From: Paenisporosarcina macmurdoensis
GTDB lineage: Bacteria; Bacillota; Bacilli; Bacillales_A; Planococcaceae
Length of the DNA stretch: 64,000 nucleotides
NCBI RefSeq assembly: GCF_042658845.1
Contig: NZ_JBHSRI010000002.1
Location: 620,001 to 684,000 of the forward strand
Direction of reading: 5' to 3'
Shown: positions 15,542 through 23,921 of the stretch, piece after piece
Position numbering within the stretch: the stretch's first letter is position 1
How the letters are laid out: each line of letters begins with the position of its first letter
Translations under genes and position numbers: made by a program
Notes under the pieces: generated by a model
Database searches by the model: none
Seen by the model: the letters and a program-made list of their open reading frames with translations, nothing else
Told to the model about the DNA's origin: nothing

Positions 15542-16027
15542 GTGGATATTAAATACCCTTTTAAACCTAAGAGTAATAAAACATTAATTCCTGGACAGTA
15601 TTGGGCTATCCCCTTAAAAGATGGGAAGTTTGCTTGTGGTAGAGTTGTGCAGGTAACAAGGAACTATATGGCAAGCCCTACTAAAACATTTTTGGCAGGA
15701 TTAGTTGATTGGGTAGGAAATATTCCTCCTACATATGAAGCAATTGCTGGGAAAAAAATTTTAGAACAAGGTGTAGTACATGTTAGGTGTATACATGAAA
15801 CAGCTTTAGATGAAATGCTTACTGGTTACCGTCCACTGGATTTGGACTTTATAGAACCAGATTACTTTAGTTCACAAATTGGTTATCAGCCTGGTCATTG
15901 TATGTTAATGAAAGGGCTAGAAGAATTAAGACCGATCAATCTTGAGGAATGGCAGAAGTATTCAACATTAGGAATATGGGGAACAGATTATATTAGGCAA
16001 CTTGCAGAAGAAAAGTTCTTCAACTAA
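15542..16027 (+). CDS. Orphan Imm26-family immunity protein
   Basis: A 161-residue protein resembling immunity protein 26, which neutralises polymorphic-toxin nucleases in other bacteria: LIPGQYWAIPLKDGKFACGR near the N-terminus is the typical opening, followed by an all-beta/alpha domain and GTDYIRQLAEEKFF at the end. It starts at GTG 15542 with AAGGAGA upstream. No toxin gene is adjacent, so it is an orphan. Its last codons and TAA lie within copy 7 of the array repeat (TTCTTCAACTAACGA). Confidence 0.7.
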   Translation: MDIKYPFKPKSNKTLIPGQYWAIPLKDGKFACGRVVQVTRNYMASPTKTFLAGLVDWVGNIPPTYEAIAGKKILEQGVVHVRCIHETALDEMLTGYRPLDLDFIEPDYFSSQIGYQPGHCMLMKGLEELRPINLEEWQKYSTLGIWGTDYIRQLAEEKFFN

Positions 16028-16060
16028 CGAGTGCTTCAGAAATATGTGTTACTGTTTTTG
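16016..16060 (+). repeat. Cargo-array repeat, copy 7 (first half, right edge)
   Basis: TTCTTCAACTAACGAGTGC closes the array and overlaps the stop of the Imm26-like gene, then a degenerate T-rich end. There is no second half, mirroring copy 1, which has no first half. Confidence 0.7.
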
Positions 16061-16080
16061 TTTAATAAACAATACAACCA

Positions 16081-16304
16081 TATAAAAAGAGGCAGACTTT
16101 TGGCAGGATTATGGCAGGAGATTTGGAATATAACATGAGATACTAATTAAGTGAGATAGTTTGGACGATAATCCATCTACTTCTTAATTAGTTGCATCCG
16201 AGTCATGTAGTTTTAACGATTATTATTTTTAATACAAAAGCGTCTAGGCTTTATGCTTAGATGCTTTTGTTATGTCTAACAAGCGATTAGCATAACGGAG
16301 GTGC
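16081..16304 (+). promoter_or_regulatory. Candidate late promoter and structured leader
   Basis: Three GGCAG words start at 16091, 16102 and 16113, exactly 11 bp apart, and a TATAAC -10 lies at 16129-16134 with no -35 hexamer. This fits an activator-dependent phage late promoter. The leader then holds a 10-bp perfect inverted repeat (16142-16151 / 16183-16192) and a hairpin at 16235-16269. ArpU (11192-11644) is the natural candidate activator. No gene is seen in this stretch. Confidence 0.5.
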
Positions 16305-16640
16305 GTGGATGGAGTGGACCAACAGAGATTTCAACGACTGATTGCACACATTCAAGCGGATGAACTAATGAAGTTTTATAAGTCCAGAGAATGGTTGGCT
16401 ATACGAAAGCTCGCTCTTTCTAGAGATAACTACGAGTGTCAGATGTGTAAGAAAAATGGTAAGTACCATAGGGCGGAATGCGTTCACCACATCAAAGAAG
16501 TTAAGCCACATCCGTTCCTGTCGCTTACCATAAATAATCTTATGTGTCTTTGCAAGCAGTGTCATAACAAAGTACATGATCGTATGGCAGAACATATGAA
16601 GAAGAAAGAAAACCATTTCATGAATGAGGAGCGTTGGTGA
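16305..16640 (+). CDS. HNH endonuclease (head module)
   Basis: A 111-residue HNH protein with two zinc CxxC pairs (YECQMCKKNGK and MCLCKQCHNKVH) around the CVHHIKEVKPHP catalytic His pair and the NNL Asn. In HK97-like cos phages the HNH protein works with terminase at DNA packaging. The start is GTG 16305 in this frame; GGAGG lies only three bases before it, so GTG 16314 is an alternative. It is followed without a gap by the next gene (TGAATG). Confidence 0.85.
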   Translation: MDGVDQQRFQRLIAHIQADELMKFYKSREWLAIRKLALSRDNYECQMCKKNGKYHRAECVHHIKEVKPHPFLSLTINNLMCLCKQCHNKVHDRMAEHMKKKENHFMNEERW

Positions 16641-16952
16641 ATGATTATCTTTGATAACTCTCGCGAATATGAAACAACATACATTGAGGAGTTGATTCGT
16701 AAAGAAGGACAACGAACCAGTGTCGAACGTGACATCCTTAATGCGTTCATGAGGCACGCCTATTATCTGTTCCATCGTATACGAGATTGCGTGAACACAA
16801 GGAAGTGCAGGAAGATGAAGCCATATCAAGTAAGAGAACGATTAGAAGATGCCAATCGCTTATCTTTCACGATGAGTAAGATGAATATGAATGCGAGTCA
16901 ACTGGATTATATAATCACATTCAACCAAAAATATAACAAGGCGGTTCAATAA
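16641..16952 (+). CDS. Hypothetical protein between HNH and terminase
   Basis: A 103-residue helical, basic protein with Arg/Lys-rich helices (FMRHAYYLFHRIRDCVNTRK, YQVRERLEDANRLSFTMS). Position between HNH and small terminase suggests a packaging accessory. Family not recognised. Confidence 0.5.
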   Translation: MIIFDNSREYETTYIEELIRKEGQRTSVERDILNAFMRHAYYLFHRIRDCVNTRKCRKMKPYQVRERLEDANRLSFTMSKMNMNASQLDYIITFNQKYNKAVQ

Positions 16953-17068
16953 CACCCCCCGGTCAAAACTTTTCACAAAATACATGGAGGACCGGCAACG
17001 AGGGGAGGAAGTGACAAGAGAGATTTTTTGAAATCCTCGCGTAAGGCAAATACTAGAATTTAACAATT
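16953..17068. other. Candidate cos (packaging) region
   Basis: A 116-bp non-coding gap between HNH-associated and small terminase genes. It begins with CACCCCCCGGTC and has the inverted pair CCGGTC (16959-16964) / GACCGG (16990-16995), then a purine-rich stretch. G/C-rich sites of this kind next to HNH and terS mark cos ends in several HK97-like phages. Confidence 0.4.
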
Positions 17069-17086
17069 ATGAAGGGAGGAGATGAG

Positions 17087-17389
17087 GTGAATGCTCGTGG
17101 AGATATCCGACAGGATTTAATCGATCAGTTAGAAGCTAACGGGATTTATGGTCATCATTATGTAGACATGATTGAAAAGTATATGCAGTTTTGGGACTTA
17201 GACACTAAATTAGTTTTAGTTATTGAAGAAGAAGGTACTATGCTGCCGGCAAGAGATGGATTTAAAATGAATCCTGCAATAAAGTCGAGAAATGAAAACA
17301 ACACACAAATGTTGAAAATCTTAACGACATTAGGGTTAAAAGCTCCAGCCACGCAAAGTCAAGGTGATGTAGATGGAGAAGACATGTGA
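17087..17389 (+). CDS. terS: Terminase small subunit (P27 family)
   Basis: About 100 residues from GTG 17087, six bases after GGGAGGAGATGA; an ATG at 17069 is in frame but has no ribosome site. The helical protein (IRQDLIDQLEANGIYGHHYV, DMIEKYMQFWDLDTKL, SRNENNTQMLKILTTLGLKA) matches the P27 small terminase layout. It recognises phage DNA and feeds the large subunit. Its end overlaps terL by 17 bp. Confidence 0.8.
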   Translation: MNARGDIRQDLIDQLEANGIYGHHYVDMIEKYMQFWDLDTKLVLVIEEEGTMLPARDGFKMNPAIKSRNENNTQMLKILTTLGLKAPATQSQGDVDGEDM

Positions 17390-19016
17390 ATTCCACCCTT
17401 TCATTGATGACTATTTACATACCATCGAGCGAGGAGAAATAGAATCATCGAAAGAAATTAAGTTGATGGTGAATTTAGTTCGAAGGAAATTAAGAGAACC
17501 TGGTGTTCGAATTGCTAACGTTCAAATTGATGAGGCATTGCGTGTCATTCACAAGTATTTTGATTATGAGCTTTTCGGTTGGGAAAAATTCGTATTAGCA
17601 ATTACACATTGCTTTTATGAAGATGACACATTAGTTTTTGATGAGTTCTTTATATTAATGGCAAGGGGTAATGGGAAGAACGGTATTATCAGCCCGTTAA
17701 CCTTTTATTTCTCTACTCATTATCATGGAATCACTGGATATGATATTGAAATCATAGCTAATAGTGAAGAACAAGCAATCACTTCATTCAATGACATCTA
17801 TAATGTGTTGGAAGATCACGAGGTAAAACTCAAGAAATTCTTTTACAAGACAAAAGAAAAAATCGTTAATAGAAAGACTAAATCCAGAATTAAATACTAT
17901 ACGTCCAATGCAAAGACGAAAGATTCTCTACGTTCAGGCTGCTTAATATTCGACGAGGTTCACGCTTACGAAAATTATGATTTAATTAAAGTATTTACCT
18001 CAGGTCTTGGGAAGCGAAAGCATTCCAGGACTTTTTATATTACAACAAACGGAAATGTTCGAGGCGGAGTATTAGATGATTATCTAGATTTATCTGACCG
18101 GATATTAAAAGGAGAAATTACGGATAGTCGAATGTTGCCCATGCTTTTCAAACTGGACCATAAAGACGAGGTTCATGACAAAAGAAAATGGGAAAAAGCA
18201 AACCCTTCAATTCGTTTTATGTCGAATTTAAAAAGTGAGATAGAAAAACAATATATTAAAATGCCTCATCAGCCTCAATTAGCGATGGAGTTTATGACGA
18301 AACGTATGAACCTACCCGCACAAGATGCTTATACCGCCGTTGCTGAATGGGGAAAAATCGAAGCAACAAATCAACTATTCGATTTAGAAAGTTTTAAAGG
18401 AATGAGTTGTATCGGTGGAGTTGATTATGCAAGCGTAAAAGACTTTTGTTCAGTTGGTCTGCAGTTTAAAAAGAACGGTAAAAGATATTGGTATGAGCAT
18501 ACATTTATTTGTCACAAAGCACTGAAGTTAGAAAACCGAAGAATCAATTTCCCTGTAGATGTCGCGGTTAATAAAGGGTTAATTACCATCGTAAATGATG
18601 AATCAATTAAGCCTGAATATCTATCTGCATGGTTTTTAGAACAAGCCAAACATTTTCAAATCGTCAACATTGCAGCTGATAGCCACAGAGCAAGTGTCTT
18701 GCAAAATGAGTTTGAATTAAAAGGATTGCCATTACGAATAGTCCGAAGTGGTCCTGAAACGCATAGTAAACTTGGTCCACTTGTAGAAACAATGTTTGCT
18801 AACGAAGAAATCGTGTATGGAGACAACATGACCATGAGGTGGTACACCAATAACGTGTTTGTTGAGATGAATAATAAAGGGAATATAACGTACAAAAAAA
18901 TTGAACCTAAGACACGTAAAACGGATGGATTCTTTGCTCTGTTGCACGCGCTATCAATAGATAGTGAAATCAAAGAAGAGCAACCCATGGTGTTTTACAA
19001 GGCCATTACATTCTAA
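17373..19016 (+). CDS. terL: Terminase large subunit
   Basis: A 547-residue packaging motor. The ATPase has an adenine-side region, an atypical Walker A (FILMARGNGKN, about residues 94-104) and Walker B (CLIFDEVHAY, about 190-199). The nuclease domain begins around GVDYASVKDFC (about 349-359), with later acidic residues near NIAADSHR. Length and motifs match HK97-type large terminases. The sequence is complete with no internal lesion. Confidence 0.93.
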   Translation: MEKTCEFHPFIDDYLHTIERGEIESSKEIKLMVNLVRRKLREPGVRIANVQIDEALRVIHKYFDYELFGWEKFVLAITHCFYEDDTLVFDEFFILMARGNGKNGIISPLTFYFSTHYHGITGYDIEIIANSEEQAITSFNDIYNVLEDHEVKLKKFFYKTKEKIVNRKTKSRIKYYTSNAKTKDSLRSGCLIFDEVHAYENYDLIKVFTSGLGKRKHSRTFYITTNGNVRGGVLDDYLDLSDRILKGEITDSRMLPMLFKLDHKDEVHDKRKWEKANPSIRFMSNLKSEIEKQYIKMPHQPQLAMEFMTKRMNLPAQDAYTAVAEWGKIEATNQLFDLESFKGMSCIGGVDYASVKDFCSVGLQFKKNGKRYWYEHTFICHKALKLENRRINFPVDVAVNKGLITIVNDESIKPEYLSAWFLEQAKHFQIVNIAADSHRASVLQNEFELKGLPLRIVRSGPETHSKLGPLVETMFANEEIVYGDNMTMRWYTNNVFVEMNNKGNITYKKIEPKTRKTDGFFALLHALSIDSEIKEEQPMVFYKAITF

Positions 19017-19041
19017 TGAAATTAGAAGGAGGTGAAAATTA

Positions 19042-20217
19042 ATGGGAGTTACCGATTTCTTTCGCTCATTTCTGATGCCCAAAGGTAGTTTTACACTAAA
19101 AGAATGCGAATTTTACGAGCTGTCAATCGAGTCATATTATAAAAAATTGGCAATCGAGACATCCATCAATTTGATTGCAAACGCCATTGTCAGATCTAAG
19201 TTTAATACTTATGAAAAAGGTAAAAAGATTCGAGCGAATAACTACTACTTGTTTAACGTCCAGCCCAATAAGAATCAAAATGCTTCGGAATACATGCATC
19301 GTTTTGTTTCAAATTTAATATACAACAACGAAGCATTGGTAGTAATGATTGGAGAAGAACTACACATAGCTGACAGTTGGAACGTGAAAGAATTTGCGTT
19401 GAGAGAAAACTTATATTCAGATGTGATGTTAGGGGATTTAAAATTAGAAAAGACATTTAATGAGTCTGAAGTTCTAAGTTATAAATTGAATAACAATCGA
19501 ATCATCGGTCTAATTGATGGACTATATGAAAGTTTCGGAAAAATATTAGCTGCCTCTATGCATTCTTACAAAAGTGGGAATTCAATGAGGGCGTTGGTGG
19601 AAATCGAAAGTACACAGGCCCTGACAGATGAAGCGCAAGCCGCACGGGATGATTTATTCAACAATCAATTTAAATCATTTTTCAAATCCGAAGGTGGTGC
19701 GGTACTTCCTTTTACCAAAGGTATGAAATACACGGAAATCAAAGGACATCATCCTAACAGTCGAGACTTACGTGCGTTGATAGATGATGTGTTCGATATC
19801 GTCTCGATGGCTTTACACATTCCGAAAGGTTTGCTTAAAGGCGACTTAGCTGATGTAGATGGTCAAGTGGATTCTTTTCTCATGCTTGGTGTGAATCCAA
19901 TTGTTGAAATCATTAATGATGAAAATAATAGAAAGATGTATACCAAAAAGGAATATTTAGAACGTACTTACATGCAGGTGGATACATCTTTAATCAAGTA
20001 TGTAGATATCGCAAAAATGGCAACAGCCTTGGATAAAATGTTATCTAGCGGTTTGACCAATGTAAATGAAAATCGCGAACGCATGGGATACGAACCGATT
20101 GAAGAAGAGTGGGCAGATAAACATTTCATTACCAAAAACTATCAAGAGGTTGAAGACTATTTAACAAATGGACAGAATGGTGAAGCACTTACTACATCGA
20201 AGGGGGGTGAGAACTGA
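19042..20217 (+). CDS. Portal protein (HK97 family)
   Basis: A 391-residue portal protein forming the dodecameric DNA channel. Recognisable parts are the N-terminal YKKLAIETSINLIANAIVRS, NYYLFNVQPNKNQNASEYMH in the clip region and GLTNVNENRERMGYEPIEEE at the C-terminus. AGGAGGTGAAAA precedes the ATG; the stop overlaps the protease start (TGATGA). Confidence 0.9.
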   Translation: MGVTDFFRSFLMPKGSFTLKECEFYELSIESYYKKLAIETSINLIANAIVRSKFNTYEKGKKIRANNYYLFNVQPNKNQNASEYMHRFVSNLIYNNEALVVMIGEELHIADSWNVKEFALRENLYSDVMLGDLKLEKTFNESEVLSYKLNNNRIIGLIDGLYESFGKILAASMHSYKSGNSMRALVEIESTQALTDEAQAARDDLFNNQFKSFFKSEGGAVLPFTKGMKYTEIKGHHPNSRDLRALIDDVFDIVSMALHIPKGLLKGDLADVDGQVDSFLMLGVNPIVEIINDENNRKMYTKKEYLERTYMQVDTSLIKYVDIAKMATALDKMLSSGLTNVNENRERMGYEPIEEEWADKHFITKNYQEVEDYLTNGQNGEALTTSKGGEN

Positions 20218-20957
20218 TGACAAAGAAACGATTTAAGAATGAGAAGTTCAATAATTTAGCAGTAATCGAACACCAATTCAAAGCAGAAGTAAATGAGGAT
20301 GCGAACGTATCCAACTTAACTATTTATGGGGACATTGGAGAGTCGTGGTGGGGAGAATCAACCTCTGCTAGTGACGTTGAGAAGGCTTTGAAGAGTATCA
20401 CGTCTGACACAATCAATGTCTTCATCAATAGTGGTGGTGGGGATGCGTTTGATGGCATCGCTATTTATAATCAATTAAAGAATCATCCAGCAAAAGTAAT
20501 CGTCCATGTTGATGGATTAGCAGCAAGTGCAGCTTCATTAATTGCAATGGCCGCAGATGATTTAGTTATGAATATAGGATCTATGTTGATGATTCATGAA
20601 GCTTCTACAATTGCTTGGGGAACTAAATCCGATATCCAAAAAACATTGAATGCATTAGAAGGCATCGATAAATCAATCGCAGATATTTATATGACTCGTT
20701 ATACAGGAGAGCGCGAAGAAATTGTAAGCCTGATTGAAGCGGAAAGTTGGCTTACGGCAGGAGAGGCTGTAGAACTTGGACTAGCAGACCGTGTGAATGA
20801 AAAGTCTAAGGTCGTAGATCCCGAAGAAGTGAAGAATGTTATTCTTTCAAAATTCCGAAATAAAAACACTCCTCAACATGGCGTTATTGCTGCAAGTGTC
20901 ACTCAGAGTTCGACTAAAAATATATTGGACCAATTCAAACGCAACTCAAACGAGTAG
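20217..20957 (+). CDS. ClpP-like prohead protease
   Basis: A 246-residue S14/ClpP-type protease that matures the prohead. The catalytic Ser lies in GLAASAASLIAMAADD (about residue 102), with the His in MLMIHEAS (about 126) and an Asp further on. INSGGGDAFDGIAIYNQL is the conserved opening. The protein ends with about 40 residues of linker. GGGGGGTGAGA precedes the start; the capsid gene follows. Confidence 0.92.
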   Translation: MTKKRFKNEKFNNLAVIEHQFKAEVNEDANVSNLTIYGDIGESWWGESTSASDVEKALKSITSDTINVFINSGGGDAFDGIAIYNQLKNHPAKVIVHVDGLAASAASLIAMAADDLVMNIGSMLMIHEASTIAWGTKSDIQKTLNALEGIDKSIADIYMTRYTGEREEIVSLIEAESWLTAGEAVELGLADRVNEKSKVVDPEEVKNVILSKFRNKNTPQHGVIAASVTQSSTKNILDQFKRNSNE

Positions 20958-20993
20958 GCGTTTTTATTATGGTTAAAAATGGAGGAACGAGAA

Positions 20994-22157
20994 ATGGTGA
21001 AAAATTTAGATCGAAATAAAGACGGAATCAAGAATCGCGATGAACAGATTAAGGCGATGAAAGAAGCTTTTGAAAGTGGAGACTCTTCAATAGTTGCTCA
21101 ACGAATCGTTGAAAACTACGAAAACAACATTGATCATTATCAACAATTGATGGATAACGTCATTAAAGAAGCAAGTCAGGCTCGTGCAGAAAACTGGGAT
21201 GAGCAAGTACTTGCTTCTCGTGGAGTGCGTGTACTAACAAGCGAAGAGAAGAAATTCTATAATGCTGCAGTTGAAGCCCAATCGTTTAGTGAAACAAGCA
21301 TTTTGATGCCACCAACAGTATTCGAGCGAGTATTCGAAGATCTTCAAAAAGAACATCCATTACTTTCACGAATCAATTTTCAACAGGTTGGAGCAACTAC
21401 AAACTGGGTCGTACGTAAACCAGGTGCAGCTACAGCTTTCTGGGGTGATGTCTGTGAAGATATCAAGGAAATGATTGATGAAGGATTTGAAACAATTGAA
21501 CAAGGTATGTTTAAACTAAGCGGATTTTTAGTTGTATGTAAAGCGATGTTTGAACTTGGGCCAGAATGGTTAGATCGATATGTTCGATTGTTCATGCAAG
21601 AAGTCGTTTCAGATGAACTTGAAAATGTAGTCGTTGCAGGTACAGGAAACAAGCAACCAATTGGGATGACTAAAGATTTAGACGCAGCAGTTGTTGCTGG
21701 TGTATATACAGACAAGACTTCTGTCGTATTAGAAGATTTCACCCCTAGAACAATCGGTAAAGAAATTCTTGCACCTACGACCAAAGGCGGCACTCAACGT
21801 TATACAGGGGTTACCTTAATTGTTAATCCTTTTGATTATGCTTCAAAGTTCTTTGCTCTTGGTGCAAAACAAAAAGATGATGGTTCATGGACGTTTGATA
21901 ACTTCGCAGTTCCTGGCTTGGATATCATTCAGTCTCCAGCGGTACCACTTAACCGAATGGTATCTGGTAAGCCTAGTGATTATTTTATGGGTGTAGTTGG
22001 GCAACAAAAACTAGAATCCACAGATGTGTTACGAATGATTGAAGACCAACGTTTGTATCTCATCCGTCAACTAGCAAACGGTCGTCCGTTAGATAATGAT
22101 GCATTCCAAGTGTTTGATATCACAGCTGTTGGTGAACCGGTACCAGAAACACCTTGA
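20994..22157 (+). CDS. Major capsid protein (HK97 fold)
   Basis: About 387 residues from ATG 20994 (GGAGG eight bases upstream). The first roughly 100 residues are a charged, helical delta/scaffold region; the HK97 core follows with MPPTVFERVFEDLQKEHPLL, a central LDRYVRLFMQEVVSDELENV spine and GTGNKQPIGM (typical of this family). Its N-terminal region would be removed by the protease at 20217-20957. Confidence 0.92.
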   Translation: MVKNLDRNKDGIKNRDEQIKAMKEAFESGDSSIVAQRIVENYENNIDHYQQLMDNVIKEASQARAENWDEQVLASRGVRVLTSEEKKFYNAAVEAQSFSETSILMPPTVFERVFEDLQKEHPLLSRINFQQVGATTNWVVRKPGAATAFWGDVCEDIKEMIDEGFETIEQGMFKLSGFLVVCKAMFELGPEWLDRYVRLFMQEVVSDELENVVVAGTGNKQPIGMTKDLDAAVVAGVYTDKTSVVLEDFTPRTIGKEILAPTTKGGTQRYTGVTLIVNPFDYASKFFALGAKQKDDGSWTFDNFAVPGLDIIQSPAVPLNRMVSGKPSDYFMGVVGQQKLESTDVLRMIEDQRLYLIRQLANGRPLDNDAFQVFDITAVGEPVPETP

Positions 22158-22191
22158 TCATAAAATTATTAAATTTAGGGAGGTCCTATAA

Positions 22192-22455
22192 ATGGCCAAA
22201 GTAATTGCTATTCGTCAATTCAAAGAAGTTCATCATGACGGACATGTTTATAAACCAGGCGACCCATACCCGGCATATGGTTTTAAAGCTGTTGCTAAAC
22301 GTGTCTCTTTCCTTTCAGAGGTACATCCGAAACTTGGACATGTCTACTTGAAAGAAGAAGAGGAACAAGGTACTGAAAAAGAAGAAGTCACAACCAAAGC
22401 AGAAAAAAAAACCGAGACTAAGACGAAATCTAAAAATCCTGCTGACGAAGAGTAG
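22192..22455 (+). CDS. Hypothetical head protein with charged tail
   Basis: An 87-residue protein with an SH3-like beta N-terminus (VIAIRQFKEVHHDGHVYKPG) and a Lys/Glu-rich low-complexity C-terminus. It sits between capsid and head-tail connector genes, where small joining or decoration proteins are found. Function is unknown. Confidence 0.5.
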   Translation: MAKVIAIRQFKEVHHDGHVYKPGDPYPAYGFKAVAKRVSFLSEVHPKLGHVYLKEEEEQGTEKEEVTTKAEKKTETKTKSKNPADEE

Positions 22456-22463
22456 GTGAAGAC

Positions 22464-22754
22464 ATGGATTTTTTAACTGATTTAAAAGGGCGACTAAATG
22501 TCACTTGGAGTGACGATGACCAAGATTTAATTAAAATCATCGAACGAAGCAAAGCTTATTTTAACGACATTGTTGGAAGTGAATTGGAGTTTGTAGATGA
22601 CTTAGTGGTTCAAGAATTGTTGTTAGAAAGATGCCGTTATGTATTTAATAATGCTGCAGATGATTTTCTAATCAATTTTTCAGATGACCTGATGAGGTTA
22701 CGCATGCGAGTCGCCATCAAACTAAGGGGTGAAGCGAATGTTGAAATCATCTAA
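22464..22754 (+). CDS. Head-tail connector protein (gp6-like)
   Basis: A 96-residue helical adaptor: DFLTDLKGRLNVTWSDDDQD, LIKIIERSKAYFNDIVG and LLLERCRYVFNNAADDFLIN match the gp6/YqbG-type connector that binds beneath the portal. The end overlaps the next gene. Confidence 0.75.
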   Translation: MDFLTDLKGRLNVTWSDDDQDLIKIIERSKAYFNDIVGSELEFVDDLVVQELLLERCRYVFNNAADDFLINFSDDLMRLRMRVAIKLRGEANVEII

Positions 22755-23103
22755 AAATCCTTATCGCGAAACCTTAAACGATGGTTACTTGATTTATGGA
22801 AAGAAAATTACTGAACGGACAGCAAGCTTAAAAAAGATAGGTGAGACTTTTCTTGAAGAAGGAAAGCTCGCCTTTCGTATTTTGTCTGCTCGCGAAAGTG
22901 ACTACCAAATGATTGGTGCGATGAACAGCTCGTTAGATTTAAAGGTGAAAACCTTGAACCCTCCTAAGTTTTTACGTATATCAAAAAATGATTTAACGGT
23001 ATACATCAAGAATGAGGAATACGATGTCATTAAGGCAGATCGTGATGATGATCGAACATATCTCTATTTTTATTTGCAAAAGGTAGGTGTGCGTATTGAA
23101 TGA
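22738..23103 (+). CDS. Head-tail adaptor / head closure protein
   Basis: About 121 residues from ATG 22738 (AAGGGG eight bases upstream). A mostly beta protein (LIYGKKITERTASLKKIGE, KNEEYDVIKADRDDDRTYLY) with the size and position of phage head closure (SPP1 gp16-like) proteins. Assigned mainly by order. Confidence 0.6.
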   Translation: MLKSSKNPYRETLNDGYLIYGKKITERTASLKKIGETFLEEGKLAFRILSARESDYQMIGAMNSSLDLKVKTLNPPKFLRISKNDLTVYIKNEEYDVIKADRDDDRTYLYFYLQKVGVRIE

Positions 23104-23512
23104 GAAAGCAAAAGCACATATCCAGCGTGTGAATACAAGTATCATCACTAATCTGAAAGCCAATTTCCCGTCCATTCTTTTGTTTCGTGATGAAATCACA
23201 TCTGAAGAAGCAAGCGCTTTTGAACAAGGGACACGCTTTTGGGCGATGGTTTTCGTGCTTGGTGCATTAAATCCTACTGATAACCGCACCAAATTAACAC
23301 AAACTCTACAAATTGATTACTACTCCGAGGATAGAGATGATGTCGATGAAACTGTGTTAGATATCATATCAACTCTTTTAAACGTTAAAACAGTGGAGTT
23401 TGTAAATACCATCCCGTTAAGAGCAAAAGTCAAAGATACCGATCGTTTTGTTGATGTTATCAGCATCAACTTTAGGAGGTCGATTCCGATTGAGTGTACG
23501 AATCGAATTTGA
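23096..23512 (+). CDS. Hypothetical tail-joining protein
   Basis: About 138 residues from TTG 23096, downstream of AGGTAGG. It has alpha/beta segments (FEQGTRFWAMVFVLGALNPT, LTQTLQIDYYSEDRDDVDET) seen in tail completion proteins of HK97-like phages. The order head closure, HK97-gp10, this gene and major tail protein varies. The end overlaps the next gene. Confidence 0.5.
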   Translation: MNEKAKAHIQRVNTSIITNLKANFPSILLFRDEITSEEASAFEQGTRFWAMVFVLGALNPTDNRTKLTQTLQIDYYSEDRDDVDETVLDIISTLLNVKTVEFVNTIPLRAKVKDTDRFVDVISINFRRSIPIECTNRI

Positions 23513-23921
23513 TTATAGTGAAATTGAAAAACTCTCTACACGGTTAACGAACCTAGGCAAATCTGCAGAAGCTTCAATGAATGAATCCCTAAAGAAATAC
23601 GGGCTTGAACAAGTTAAATCTAAAATAACTCCTCTCATCCCCATTTCTACAAGAAAAGGAAGAGAGAGAAATAAAACGCACGCAGCTACAAGTGATTGGG
23701 CAAAAGCTGAGTATAGAAATTTAGAACTGGTTGTAAAACCTAAGGGTGGAGCAGCGAATAAAAGAGGCTCTTCGGGTTATCTTGTGTTTCCAGACAAAGG
23801 GATAGGTTCGCATAATCGAACACCACTTGAGTTCATGGACCAAGGCCGAGATGTAGCTATACCAGCGATCATTAGATTACTTGAAATAGATTTGCTACAG
23901 ACAATAGAGGAGGAATTATAA
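23490..23921 (+). CDS. HK97-gp10-like tail completion protein
   Basis: About 143 residues from TTG 23490 (AGGAGG ten bases upstream). The pattern of a first helix (SEIEKLSTRLTNLGKSAEAS), basic KGRERNKTHAATSDWAK and a C-terminal GSHNRTPLEFMDQGRD segment matches HK97-gp10/YqbI-like tail completion proteins that close the head-tail joint. Confidence 0.75.
   Translation: MSVRIEFDYSEIEKLSTRLTNLGKSAEASMNESLKKYGLEQVKSKITPLIPISTRKGRERNKTHAATSDWAKAEYRNLELVVKPKGGAANKRGSSGYLVFPDKGIGSHNRTPLEFMDQGRDVAIPAIIRLLEIDLLQTIEEEL

Noticed and set aside
12505..16060. Integron with attC-like sites
   Set aside because: The repeats lack the standard GTTRRRY / RYYYAAC core pairs, and the nearby recombinase has no visible integron-specific insertion and is a common phage type. 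Only a general likeness to a cassette array remains.
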